Positions 40,377 through 48,435 of a DNA stretch of 64,000 nucleotides are shown here, one piece after another. The translations under genes were made by a program, and so were the position numbers. Below the pieces are notes generated by a model. That model made no database searches. It saw only the letters and a program-made list of their open reading frames with translations, and was not told the origin of the DNA. Source of the DNA: Spirochaeta thermophila DSM 6192 (GTDB lineage: Bacteria > Spirochaetota > Spirochaetia > Winmispirales > Winmispiraceae); NCBI RefSeq assembly GCF_000147075.1, contig NC_014484.1:699501-763500 (forward strand), in the 5' to 3' direction. How positions within the stretch are numbered: the stretch's first letter is position 1; each line of letters opens with the position of its first letter.

Positions 40377-41749
40377 ACCTTGAGCACCCCGGAATCCATG
40401 TCTATGCGCTGGAGGAGCTTCTGAAGTACGTTCTTATCGTAGAGGTCGATGGGACGCGTCTCCGCGTACTCACGGGCAAGCTTCGAGAACGGGGCGCTCG
40501 CCACGATGACCCCGCGTACGAGGTTCTGTTCCCTCATGGCCTCGTGCGTGGCACGGACCGTGGCCTCGTCGATCATCTCGGTGGTACGGTAGATCCTCAC
40601 GAGGCGGGGGAGCTTCCTGGTGTTCCTCCATTTCGTCTCCACGTCGACGGCGATGATCTCCGCCCCGTTGGGAATGGGTTTGATCGTGGTGACTGCGAGG
40701 TTCATCGCCTGGATGATGCTCTTGCAGATCTCGAGAAAGAGGTTCTCGTTGCAGGTGAGAAAGTCCTTGATGCGATCGTCGTGGTGCACATCCTGGTACT
40801 GGGCCAGCTTTTCCCCCACGTCCTGGAACGAAGGATTGATGCGATAGATGAACTCCCACTGCTCGAGCGCATCTTCGATCCGCCTGCGTTTCTCGTAGGC
40901 GATGGAGAGGAAGTAGCGGGCATAGAGCATCTCGGGGTTGGTGGCCTCGGGACTGAGTTTGACGGCCCGCTCGAGCTCCATGATGGCGCTCTCGTAATCG
41001 CCCATGTTGAGGTAACAGGTCCCCCGCTCGATGAGGGATCTGAGCTTGTAGTCGGGATGCCGGACGGATTTCTCGAAGGAGAGGAGTGCCGCGTGATACT
41101 CCTTCGCCTCCCGGTAGATCTTGCCCAGATAGTAGTAGGCCGGGAGGATGTCGGGATCGTAGCGGAGTGCGGTCTCGAGCTCGGACCGGGCTTCCGGGTA
41201 CTTGTGCATGCGGTAGAGGAGGGCTCCCAGCCTGAAGTGGGCGTCGGCATAGCGTGGGTTGAGCTCGATGGCCTTCCGGTAGTAGATGAAGGCCCTGTCG
41301 CTCTGATTCCTCATCTCGAAAAGCTGTCCGCACTTGTAGTAGTAGTCGGGCATCTCGGGATACCGCTTGAGGAGGAGCAGGTACTCCTTGAGCGCCTCTT
41401 CCGGCTGGTTGAAGCTTTTGTAGAGTTCGGCTATGGTTTCCCTGTACTGGATTTCGGGGCAGTATTCGGTGAACACGCCTATCCTGCCTACCATCTTGAG
41501 TTCCATGAGGGCGAGTTCGGGGCGTCCTGTCTTGAGGTAGGCGAGGCCGAGCAGGTAGTGGGCTTCGCTGTTGCGGGGATCCCGCTCCGCGATGGCCTTC
41601 GCCATCTTGATGGCCTGGTTGTAGCGTTCCTGCGAGATGAGATGGGCGATGGAGGAGATCCGACGGGGGAGGAGGATGGCCTTCAAGAGGAAAAAGGTAA
41701 ACACTCCCAGGCCCGTACCGACGATAATGATAGGTATGATGATGAACAT
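40373..41749 (-). CDS. membrane-anchored TPR protein with Mrr-like (PD-(D/E)xK) C-terminal domain
   Basis: 458 residues. One N-terminal membrane helix ('IIIPIIIVGTGLGVFTFFLL', 3-22), then about eight TPR units (35-335; for example 'AHYLLGLAYLKTGRPELAL', 'ADAHFRLGALLYRMHKYPEA'), then a C-terminal domain (about 345-458). The last shows 'AVDVETKW' (371-373 ETK, a candidate E-x-K), 'VRGVIVASAPFSKLAREYA' and 'IDLYDKNVLQKLL', the order seen in Mrr-type restriction endonuclease domains. Nuclease activity is inferred only. AAGGTG precedes the ATG. First gene of an operon with a phosphoesterase and a ParB-like protein. Confidence 0.75.
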   Translation of the reverse strand: MFIIIPIIIVGTGLGVFTFFLLKAILLPRRISSIAHLISQERYNQAIKMAKAIAERDPRNSEAHYLLGLAYLKTGRPELALMELKMVGRIGVFTEYCPEIQYRETIAELYKSFNQPEEALKEYLLLLKRYPEMPDYYYKCGQLFEMRNQSDRAFIYYRKAIELNPRYADAHFRLGALLYRMHKYPEARSELETALRYDPDILPAYYYLGKIYREAKEYHAALLSFEKSVRHPDYKLRSLIERGTCYLNMGDYESAIMELERAVKLSPEATNPEMLYARYFLSIAYEKRRRIEDALEQWEFIYRINPSFQDVGEKLAQYQDVHHDDRIKDFLTCNENLFLEICKSIIQAMNLAVTTIKPIPNGAEIIAVDVETKWRNTRKLPRLVRIYRTTEMIDEATVRATHEAMREQNLVRGVIVASAPFSKLAREYAETRPIDLYDKNVLQKLLQRIDMDSGVLKV

Positions 41750-42509
41750 GCAGGTGCACCTTCCCTCGCGGCTGAGTCTTATAAAAACACTACAGCGTTT
41801 TCTCGTATGTGTCAAATGCAGCGCCTTTCTCCTCTTCTCCCTCGCGGCCCCCGCCGGGGCCGAGGAACTCTCACTCTTCGCCCGCGGGGAAGAACTCTTC
41901 ATGCAGAACAAACTCCAGGAGGCGGTCCCGCTCCTGGAGGGGGCGATCGGGGAGAATCCCTCCGTGCCCCAGGTCTACCTCTACCTCGGGGCCGCCTATC
42001 AGGCCCTCGGGCTCCACGAGAAGGCGATAGAGGTCTTCAAGCAGGGGATCGACCGCACCGATGGGTACGATGCGGTCTTCTTCTTCAACATGGGTAACAG
42101 CTATCTGGCACTGGGGCATCAGGATACCGCGGAGCTCATGTACACCGAGGCCATCTCCCTCAAGTCCACATTCCCCAAGCCTTACCTCAACAGGGCCAAC
42201 ACCCGGGTGCGGCTGGGCAAGTACCAGGACGCGATCGACGACTATACGATCTACCTCAGGCTCGATCCCACCACGCCCCAGAGGACGAACATAGAGAAGA
42301 TGATCGCCCTCCTCGGAGAGAAGCTCCTCGAAGCCCAGCGCCGGCAGGAAGAGGAGGAGCGGAGGCGGAAGGAAGAGGAGGCGAGGAGGAAACAGCTTCT
42401 GGACTCCGTGCTCAAGTCCCTGGAGGAGGCCGCCGAAGAGACACAGGACGTCGAGGCCGGGACCGAAGGGGCTCAGGAGTTCTCGGAAGAACTCGAACTC
42501 GCCGACTAG
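41748..42509 (+). CDS. exported TPR protein
   Basis: 253 residues if started at ATG 41748. A signal-like region ('FLVCVKCSAFLLFSLAAPAGA') ends near residue 38; three to four TPRs follow ('VPQVYLYLGAAYQALGLHEKAI', 'AVFFFNMGNSYLALGHQDTA', 'PKPYLNRANTRVRLGKYQDAI'), then a charged Glu/Arg coiled coil (about 195-225) and an acidic tail. The start is uncertain: this ATG overlaps the divergent ATG at 41749 and there is no clear Shine-Dalgarno. It is 8 bp from the next TPR gene, with which it probably acts. Confidence 0.7.
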   Translation: MQVHLPSRLSLIKTLQRFLVCVKCSAFLLFSLAAPAGAEELSLFARGEELFMQNKLQEAVPLLEGAIGENPSVPQVYLYLGAAYQALGLHEKAIEVFKQGIDRTDGYDAVFFFNMGNSYLALGHQDTAELMYTEAISLKSTFPKPYLNRANTRVRLGKYQDAIDDYTIYLRLDPTTPQRTNIEKMIALLGEKLLEAQRRQEEEERRRKEEEARRKQLLDSVLKSLEEAAEETQDVEAGTEGAQEFSEELELAD

Positions 42510-42517
42510 GAGGGATC

Positions 42518-44479
42518 ATGTCGAGGCAAGACCAACCACAAGACCAACCAAAGGGAGATCGGTCGAGGAGGCGACTCCTCATCGCAGGCGTCGTAGCCGC
42601 CCTGCTCCTCGCCGGTGGGGGGGTGACCGCCTACCTCGTGGTGCAGTCGGGGAAGGCCGAGTACCGGAACGCCCTCCTCCTCGCTGAGGAGTACGCCGCG
42701 GCCCACGAGTACCAGCGGGCCCTCGACATACTCGACACCCTCCTCCTCAGGAACCCGGGTGACGAGGAGGTGAGGGCCCTCAAACAGCGCATTCTCGAGG
42801 AGAAGCGGGCCTACGAGGAGGATCAACGGAGGAAGGAACTCGAGGAACTCGCCCGCCAGCAGGAGCAGCTCTCGCGGTCGCTCTCCGAGCTGAGCGAGGC
42901 CCTCGAGGGGCAGAGCGCCCGGGCCCTGGAGGAACAGGCCCGGAAGGCGGAGGAAGAGCGCAGACGGCAGGAGGAAGAGGCGAAGCGACAGGAAGAAGAG
43001 CGCCTCGCGCGGCTCGGTGAGGAGGAGCGGAAGAAGGAAGAGCAGATCAGGGCCCTCCTCGAGGCGGGAACCAAGGCCCTGGAGAAGCGGGAGTTCATGA
43101 CTGCCAGGGACAACTTCAACAAGGTGCTTGACATCTCTCTCAAAGACGCGACCAGGCAGAGGCAGCATCATGCCACAGCCCTCGCCTACACCGCGGAGAG
43201 CTACTACGAGGAGGGCGACGTGAGGGAGGCCGTCAGTACGGCGCAGGAGGCGATCGAGACCGACCCGAACGTCTGGCAGTCCTACTATGTGCTGGGCAAG
43301 ATCTACGCCGACAACAAGAACTATCCCGCGGCCGAAGAGCAGTTCCAGAAGGCCCTCAAGCTCAACCCCCGCAGTGCGGAGACCCTCTACGAGCTGGGGA
43401 AAGTGCAGTACATGATGGGCCTCTCGCTCGCCTCCAGCGACAGGGAGCGGAGCAGGCAGAAATTCAACGATGCACGGCTCTCGTTCACCCGGTGCGTCGA
43501 CCTCAAACCCACCTGGGTGAACGCCCACTACAATCTCGCCCTCACCCACGAACGACTCGGTCGGCGGGACGACGCCCAGAAGGAGTTCCTGAATGTGATC
43601 GCCCTCGACCCCAAGAACACGGCTGCCTATCTCAAGCTGGGGGAGTACGCACGGGAGAAGGGTGACTACCAGGAGGCCGAGAAGCACTACAAGAAGATCT
43701 TCGAGTACGACGGCGATTACCGTGCCTGGCGGGGGCTCGGTCTCACCTACTACCTCGCCGGCAGGCTCCAGGACGCCGAGAAGGCCTTCAAGGAGGCCCT
43801 CTCAACGGAGGAGGGGAGCAATGACCCCATCTCGGCCTACAACCTCGCCCTGGTGCTCATAGAAGAGGACAAGGCCCAGGAAGCCCTCTCGTACGCCCAG
43901 AAGGCCGTGGATCTGGCGCCCCGCGTACCGGAGTACCAGTATACCTTGGGGCTGGCCGCCTACAAGCTCGGGGCCTACACCGTGGCGGAGGCGGCTTTCG
44001 GGAAGGCCATAGAGCTCAAGCCCGACTACGTGAAGCCGCGGGTCCAGCTCGGACTCCTCCATCAGGACAAGGGCGAAGACGACAAGGCCCTCAGTCTCCT
44101 CCTCGAGGCCTACAAGCTGGATCCCACCTCCTTCGAGGTGAACAACAACCTGGGCAACCTCTACGCCCGGAAGAAGCTCTACTCCGAGAGCATCAAGCAC
44201 TACCGCGCGGCCATCGAGGCCGACCCCAAGGACACCCTGGTACGCTACAACCTGGCTCTCTCGTACCTCGATGCGAAGGAGTACGACGAAGCGGTGAGGG
44301 TCTTCCAGGAGCTCCTCAAGATAGATCCGTCCTACTGGGACGCCTACTACCAGCTCGGCAAGCTTCTCATCACCCTGGAGGACGCGGAAGGGGCGAAGAA
44401 GGTCCTCTCCACCCTCCTCGAAAAGAAACCCGACTATTCCCGCAGAGCAGAGGTGGAGAAGCTCCTCTCGGGTCTGTGA
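42518..44479 (+). CDS. large membrane-anchored TPR protein
   Basis: 653 residues. A basic, Gln-rich N-terminus (1-18) precedes a single transmembrane helix (about 19-43, 'LLIAGVVAALLLAGGGVTAYLVV'), a TPR-like pair, a long Glu/Arg/Gln coiled coil (about 95-180), and then about ten to eleven TPRs to the end, for example 'WQSYYVLGKIYADNKNYPAAEEQF' and 'SFEVNNNLGNLYARKKLYSESI'. It is a scaffold protein, most likely with the TPR part in the periplasm. GGAGGG precedes the ATG. No enzymatic domain. Confidence 0.85.
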   Translation: MSRQDQPQDQPKGDRSRRRLLIAGVVAALLLAGGGVTAYLVVQSGKAEYRNALLLAEEYAAAHEYQRALDILDTLLLRNPGDEEVRALKQRILEEKRAYEEDQRRKELEELARQQEQLSRSLSELSEALEGQSARALEEQARKAEEERRRQEEEAKRQEEERLARLGEEERKKEEQIRALLEAGTKALEKREFMTARDNFNKVLDISLKDATRQRQHHATALAYTAESYYEEGDVREAVSTAQEAIETDPNVWQSYYVLGKIYADNKNYPAAEEQFQKALKLNPRSAETLYELGKVQYMMGLSLASSDRERSRQKFNDARLSFTRCVDLKPTWVNAHYNLALTHERLGRRDDAQKEFLNVIALDPKNTAAYLKLGEYAREKGDYQEAEKHYKKIFEYDGDYRAWRGLGLTYYLAGRLQDAEKAFKEALSTEEGSNDPISAYNLALVLIEEDKAQEALSYAQKAVDLAPRVPEYQYTLGLAAYKLGAYTVAEAAFGKAIELKPDYVKPRVQLGLLHQDKGEDDKALSLLLEAYKLDPTSFEVNNNLGNLYARKKLYSESIKHYRAAIEADPKDTLVRYNLALSYLDAKEYDEAVRVFQELLKIDPSYWDAYYQLGKLLITLEDAEGAKKVLSTLLEKKPDYSRRAEVEKLLSGL

Positions 44480-44494
44480 GTCCTGGAACCCCTT

Positions 44495-46216
44495 TCAGAC
44501 GATCCGTCGTATCCTCCGGAAGAGTTCCTCGCGGGTGATCTCCACCCAGAGGGGTCTGCCGTGGGGACAGAACGGTTCCTCCAGGGAGAATGTCTGTGAG
44601 AGCAGGTCGAGGGCGGTGAGTCTGTCGACCACCTCCCCCTCCTTGATCGCCCCCCTGCAGGCCAGGGTGGCGTATGCGTCTCTCTCCGGGTCCTCCAGCC
44701 GCTCCCCCTTGAGCCACTGGGCCACCACGTGCGGGGCGTCGCTCAAGGGTGCGGGGAGGTGGGTGAGCGTGCATCTCCCCTCTTCCAGCACGAACCGTAT
44801 CCCCAGGGCCGCGGTCTCCTCCCTCGCCTCTTCGAGCCGGGCTGCTTCGTCTGCGTCCACCGGAAAGGCGTAGGGGAAGAGCAGTTCCTGCGAAGAGGGG
44901 TGCGATCTGAGCCGGTTGTAGAGGATCCGCTCATGGGCCGCGTGCTGGTCCACGAGGAGGAGTGTGCCCTCCCGTTCCACCACGAGGAACACGCCGAAGG
45001 CCTGTCCCAGGTAGGTGAAGCCCTCGCCGGTGCGGGGGGAGGGGGGAGGTCCCGAGTCGGCGGGAAGGGTGAAGGTGTGGGCAGGTCCGGTGAAGAGCTC
45101 GCCCGTTCCCGACCGGGAGGGATCGGGGTACGGGTGGTAGACCCGCTCGGTCTCCCCCACCGTCTCCGGCCTCCCCGGGGTGGGGGCGATCCTCCGGACA
45201 CCGATCCAGTCCTTGAGGGCCTGTTCCACGGCCCGGGCGAGCAGGGCGTGGAGGGAGGAGAGGCCTCGTATCTTCGCCTCCCGCTTGGCGGGGTGCACGT
45301 TGAAGTCCACCCGTTCCGGAGGAAGGGTGATGAAGATCACCGCGGCGGGGTATTGGCCTCCGGGAAGCACCCCCCGGTAGCCGTACGCCACGGCCTGGGC
45401 CAGGCTGAACTCCTGGACGAGGCGTCTGTTGAGGTAGATGCGGATGTGTCTCCTGTCGCGTTGGGGAAATGCCGGGGAAAGGAGGACTCCCTCCATCCGG
45501 ACCCCATCCTGTTCGACCTCGAAGTATTCCGACGCCGAAGGCTTGAACAGGTCGGGGAGGGCGGCGCACACCCTGGCGAGGAGGTCCTGAGGCGGAAGAT
45601 AGAACTCCATCCCTCCGTCCTTCACGAACCGGAAGGCCACGCGGGGGAAGGGGAGGGCCTTCTCTACCACCATGCGCCTGCAGAGGAGCCCCTCGGTCGA
45701 CGGGTTCTTGAGGAACCGTTTCCGGGCCGGAAAGGAGGAGAAGAGTCGCTGCACCTCCACCCGCGTGCCCTCCGGGAGATGGGTCTCGCCCTCCTCCACG
45801 AGCCTTCCGCGGTCGACGAGCACGAAGTATCCGCTCGGAGTGCCGCGTGCGCGGCTGGCGATCCGGGTCGTGGCCACGGCCGCGATGCTCCCCAGGGCCT
45901 CGCCCCTGAAGCCCAGGGTGGTGACCGCGAGGAGGTCCTGCTCGGAGCGTATCTTGGATGTGGCATGGGGGAGGTAGCAGCGTCGCACGTCCTCGGGGAC
46001 CATGCCCTCCCCATTGTCCAGCACGAGGATACGCTCCATCCCTCCCTGGGCGATCTCCACGGTGATCTCCGAGGCGGCGGCATCGAGGGCGTTGTCGAGG
46101 AGTTCCCGCACCACGGCCGCAGGTTTGTCTATCACCTCGCCTGCGGCGATCTTGCGAAAAACCGCCTCCTCCAGGAGGTTGATCCTGGGGGAGGCGGCGG
46201 ATGTGCGGTCGTTCAT
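44495..46216 (-). CDS. mutL: DNA mismatch repair protein MutL
   Basis: 573 residues. The GHKL ATPase shows 'KIAAGEVIDKPAAVVRELLDNALDA', 'VLDNGEGM', 'HATSKIR' and 'TLGFRGEALGSIA', then the transducer domain with 'VDFNVHPAKREAKI'. The C-terminal domain carries endonuclease-type motifs 'DQHAAHERILYN', 'ACRGAIKEGE' and 'CPHGRPLWVEI'; in the first, the final Glu of DQHA-x2-E-x4-E is Asn. It couples mismatch recognition to excision. The ATG at 46216 has no Shine-Dalgarno and lies 7 nt after a -10 box; longer frames upstream cover the promoter. mutS is not in the window. Confidence 0.94.
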   Translation of the reverse strand: MNDRTSAASPRINLLEEAVFRKIAAGEVIDKPAAVVRELLDNALDAAASEITVEIAQGGMERILVLDNGEGMVPEDVRRCYLPHATSKIRSEQDLLAVTTLGFRGEALGSIAAVATTRIASRARGTPSGYFVLVDRGRLVEEGETHLPEGTRVEVQRLFSSFPARKRFLKNPSTEGLLCRRMVVEKALPFPRVAFRFVKDGGMEFYLPPQDLLARVCAALPDLFKPSASEYFEVEQDGVRMEGVLLSPAFPQRDRRHIRIYLNRRLVQEFSLAQAVAYGYRGVLPGGQYPAAVIFITLPPERVDFNVHPAKREAKIRGLSSLHALLARAVEQALKDWIGVRRIAPTPGRPETVGETERVYHPYPDPSRSGTGELFTGPAHTFTLPADSGPPPSPRTGEGFTYLGQAFGVFLVVEREGTLLLVDQHAAHERILYNRLRSHPSSQELLFPYAFPVDADEAARLEEAREETAALGIRFVLEEGRCTLTHLPAPLSDAPHVVAQWLKGERLEDPERDAYATLACRGAIKEGEVVDRLTALDLLSQTFSLEEPFCPHGRPLWVEITREELFRRIRRIV

Positions 46217-46223
46217 GGAGACG

Positions 46224-46252
46224 AGTGTACTAGAAGTGCACCCTGCTTTCAA
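46224..46252 (-). promoter_or_regulatory. mutL promoter, predicted leaderless start
   Basis: TTGAAA (46247-46252), a 17-bp spacer and TACACT (46224-46229) on the minus strand. It overlaps the end of the upstream barrel gene and lies 7 nt before the mutL ATG. Confidence 0.65.
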
Positions 46253-48425
46253 TGGTGACGGACGGCGCCCACTTCGGGCTCCCGTCCTCGTCGTAGGCGA
46301 CGGTGCCGTCGTCGTTGTAGATCACGTTCGTGGTCACCAGCATGGCGATGTCGAGCGTGGGTGCCACACCCCAGACGATCTCGCCCTGGAACACGGTGTT
46401 CGCATCGAAGAGGGAGGCCTTCTCGAAGCCTTCACGCCCGAGGATGGTGGGGATGAAGAAGGATCGCTGGTAGAGGAACGAGGCCGAGACGTCCTTGAGC
46501 CTTCCCGCCGGGATGAAGCCCTTCTCGGCCGCGAGTCTCATGGTGAGGAAGTCGTTGTCGGAGAAGGTGATCTCGCCCGAAGACGTGAGGTCCCAGGGCC
46601 AGAAGTAGCCTGCCTGGAAGGAGACCTTGTCGACGATGGAGAAGCCCGCCTCTCCGTAGATCCCCATGGTGGTGGTGTGGAACGCAGGGTTGTCCTTGTC
46701 CGTGAGATAGGCCATGAGGGCGCTCGCGTACTGGCCCCGCATCCTGTCGTAGTCCGGGCCGTAGAAGCCCGGCCTGAAGGTCCCCTGGAAGAAGCGGTAC
46801 TCGAGTCTGTAGTCCACCACCACGATGGTGCCGAAGAGTCCCGTGCTCACCCCGTAGTTCCGCAGCTCTGCCTTTCGCTCCGACTCGTCCACGTACAGCA
46901 GGGCGTCCCACTGGAAGCCCGAATCGACCGAGCCCACCCAGGGATCTTCCGCCGCGTGTCGCAGGTAGGGGAGCATGCCGGCGAGGTCGGCGAAGAGGAT
47001 GAAGCTGAGCTGCTCGCCCTCGTAGAGGGGGATGTCGAGGTCGAGTCCCAGGTTGAGGAAGACGGGGTCAGCCTGGCGCGCGAGGGTGTCGAAGGGATTG
47101 GGGCTGTCCTCCGGGATGTCGCCTGCAGGATCGATGTCGGCGAGGGCGGTGAGGCCGAAGGCCAGCCTGCTCGAGGGGGCGAGGGGACGTGTGTAGAGGC
47201 GTGTCCCCATGATCTCGGGTTCGGCCAGGTCGTTGACCACGAGCTCCGTGCCGCCCTTCTCGCCGTCGATGCCCATGTTGAGCCCGACTCTCCTCACGGA
47301 GGGGAAGTCGGTGTCGTTCGCGTAGTTCCGCATGATGGTCCCGTGGCCGGTGGTGACTCCTCGGATGTTGCCGACCTTGAAGAAGAACGGGTCGCGCAAT
47401 TCACCGTACTCGATGTAGCGGATCTTCAAGGCGAGGTCGCGGAAGAAGTCGCTCACACCTCCCACTGGGTCCTCCCCCCAGTCGTAGTCGGTGCCGAAGG
47501 ACCACTCGTCGTTCCCCTTCGGCCTGTACCAGTCGGAGGGGTCGAAGAGGTCCCTGGTGTAGATGATGGGAAGGTACAGGCTCGCCCTGAACTTGCCCAC
47601 CGCGAATGTGGGCTGGAGCACGGCCTTGGAGTAGGTCTGTCCGTTGATGGTCACCGACCCGAGCTCGAGGCCCAGTGCCTCCCTCAGCCATGCCATGAAG
47701 GCGCTCTCCTCCTGGGAAGGGGCCGGTTCCGGCTGAGGCGTGGGAGACTCCTCGGCCGGAGGCATCTCGGCCGTTTCGAGAGGCTCTTCCACCTGTCCCG
47801 GCACCTCCTGTGGGTCGAGGACCTGGAATTCGAGGCCTTCATAGAGGTCCTGGAGGGTCTCGGGAGGGATGACGACCGGCTGGAAGACCTCGGCGAGGGC
47901 GTCGATCATCTGCCCCGCTCCCACCATCACCTCCTCGGTGCCCCGGCTGAAGGCCACGAGCCCTTCCCTCACGAAGAGCGTCTCCTCCTGTCCGGGCACC
48001 ACGAGGATGCCGAAGTCGGTTCCCCGCACGCCGCAGACCGCGGTGGGGGTGGTGATGGTGTATCTGGTCCTGGGGACCTTGGCGGCCACCGCCCTGAGCT
48101 TTCCGGCCACGAGGGCGAACCGGTTCTCCTGCTCCTCGGTCTTCTGGATCTGCTCCACCTTGAAGGTGGTGTCGGGAGCCAGCTTGATGATCGTGCCGTT
48201 GGGGGAGAGCCTGAGCTCCGCCGAGCTGTTGTAGGTGGTGATGGTCTCACCTTCCGCGATCTCCATGCCGAAGTACACGCCCTCCACCTGGAACCCCTGA
48301 CTGTCGATCACCTCGATCTCCGAGGGGTCGTCGAAGTACTCGAGCACCGCCATGGGCTGCTCCTGGGCCGTGAGGGCCCCCAGGAAGAGGAGAAGGGCGC
48401 TCACCATGATGATGGTACGTCTCAT
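46230..48425 (-). CDS. FecR-domain protein fused to an outer-membrane beta-barrel
   Basis: 731 residues. A signal peptide ('IIMVSALLLFLGALTAQ') is followed by a FecR domain (about 25-150: 'GETITTYNSSAELRLSPNGTIIKLAPDTTFKV', 'YTITTPTAVCGVRGTDFGI'), a Pro/Glu-rich linker (about 200-245), and a long aromatic-rich beta region ending in Phe ('TIESRVHF'), typical of outer-membrane barrels. The barrel resembles that of the next gene ('DPFFFKVGNIRGVTTGHG' against 'DPLYVKAGTLDAVNLGTG'). AAGGAGG precedes the ATG. FecR domains usually bind ligands or signal; fusion to a barrel is uncommon. Confidence 0.75.
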   Translation of the reverse strand: MRRTIIMVSALLLFLGALTAQEQPMAVLEYFDDPSEIEVIDSQGFQVEGVYFGMEIAEGETITTYNSSAELRLSPNGTIIKLAPDTTFKVEQIQKTEEQENRFALVAGKLRAVAAKVPRTRYTITTPTAVCGVRGTDFGILVVPGQEETLFVREGLVAFSRGTEEVMVGAGQMIDALAEVFQPVVIPPETLQDLYEGLEFQVLDPQEVPGQVEEPLETAEMPPAEESPTPQPEPAPSQEESAFMAWLREALGLELGSVTINGQTYSKAVLQPTFAVGKFRASLYLPIIYTRDLFDPSDWYRPKGNDEWSFGTDYDWGEDPVGGVSDFFRDLALKIRYIEYGELRDPFFFKVGNIRGVTTGHGTIMRNYANDTDFPSVRRVGLNMGIDGEKGGTELVVNDLAEPEIMGTRLYTRPLAPSSRLAFGLTALADIDPAGDIPEDSPNPFDTLARQADPVFLNLGLDLDIPLYEGEQLSFILFADLAGMLPYLRHAAEDPWVGSVDSGFQWDALLYVDESERKAELRNYGVSTGLFGTIVVVDYRLEYRFFQGTFRPGFYGPDYDRMRGQYASALMAYLTDKDNPAFHTTTMGIYGEAGFSIVDKVSFQAGYFWPWDLTSSGEITFSDNDFLTMRLAAEKGFIPAGRLKDVSASFLYQRSFFIPTILGREGFEKASLFDANTVFQGEIVWGVAPTLDIAMLVTTNVIYNDDGTVAYDEDGSPKWAPSVTIESRVHF

Positions 48426-48435
48426 ACCTGCCTCC

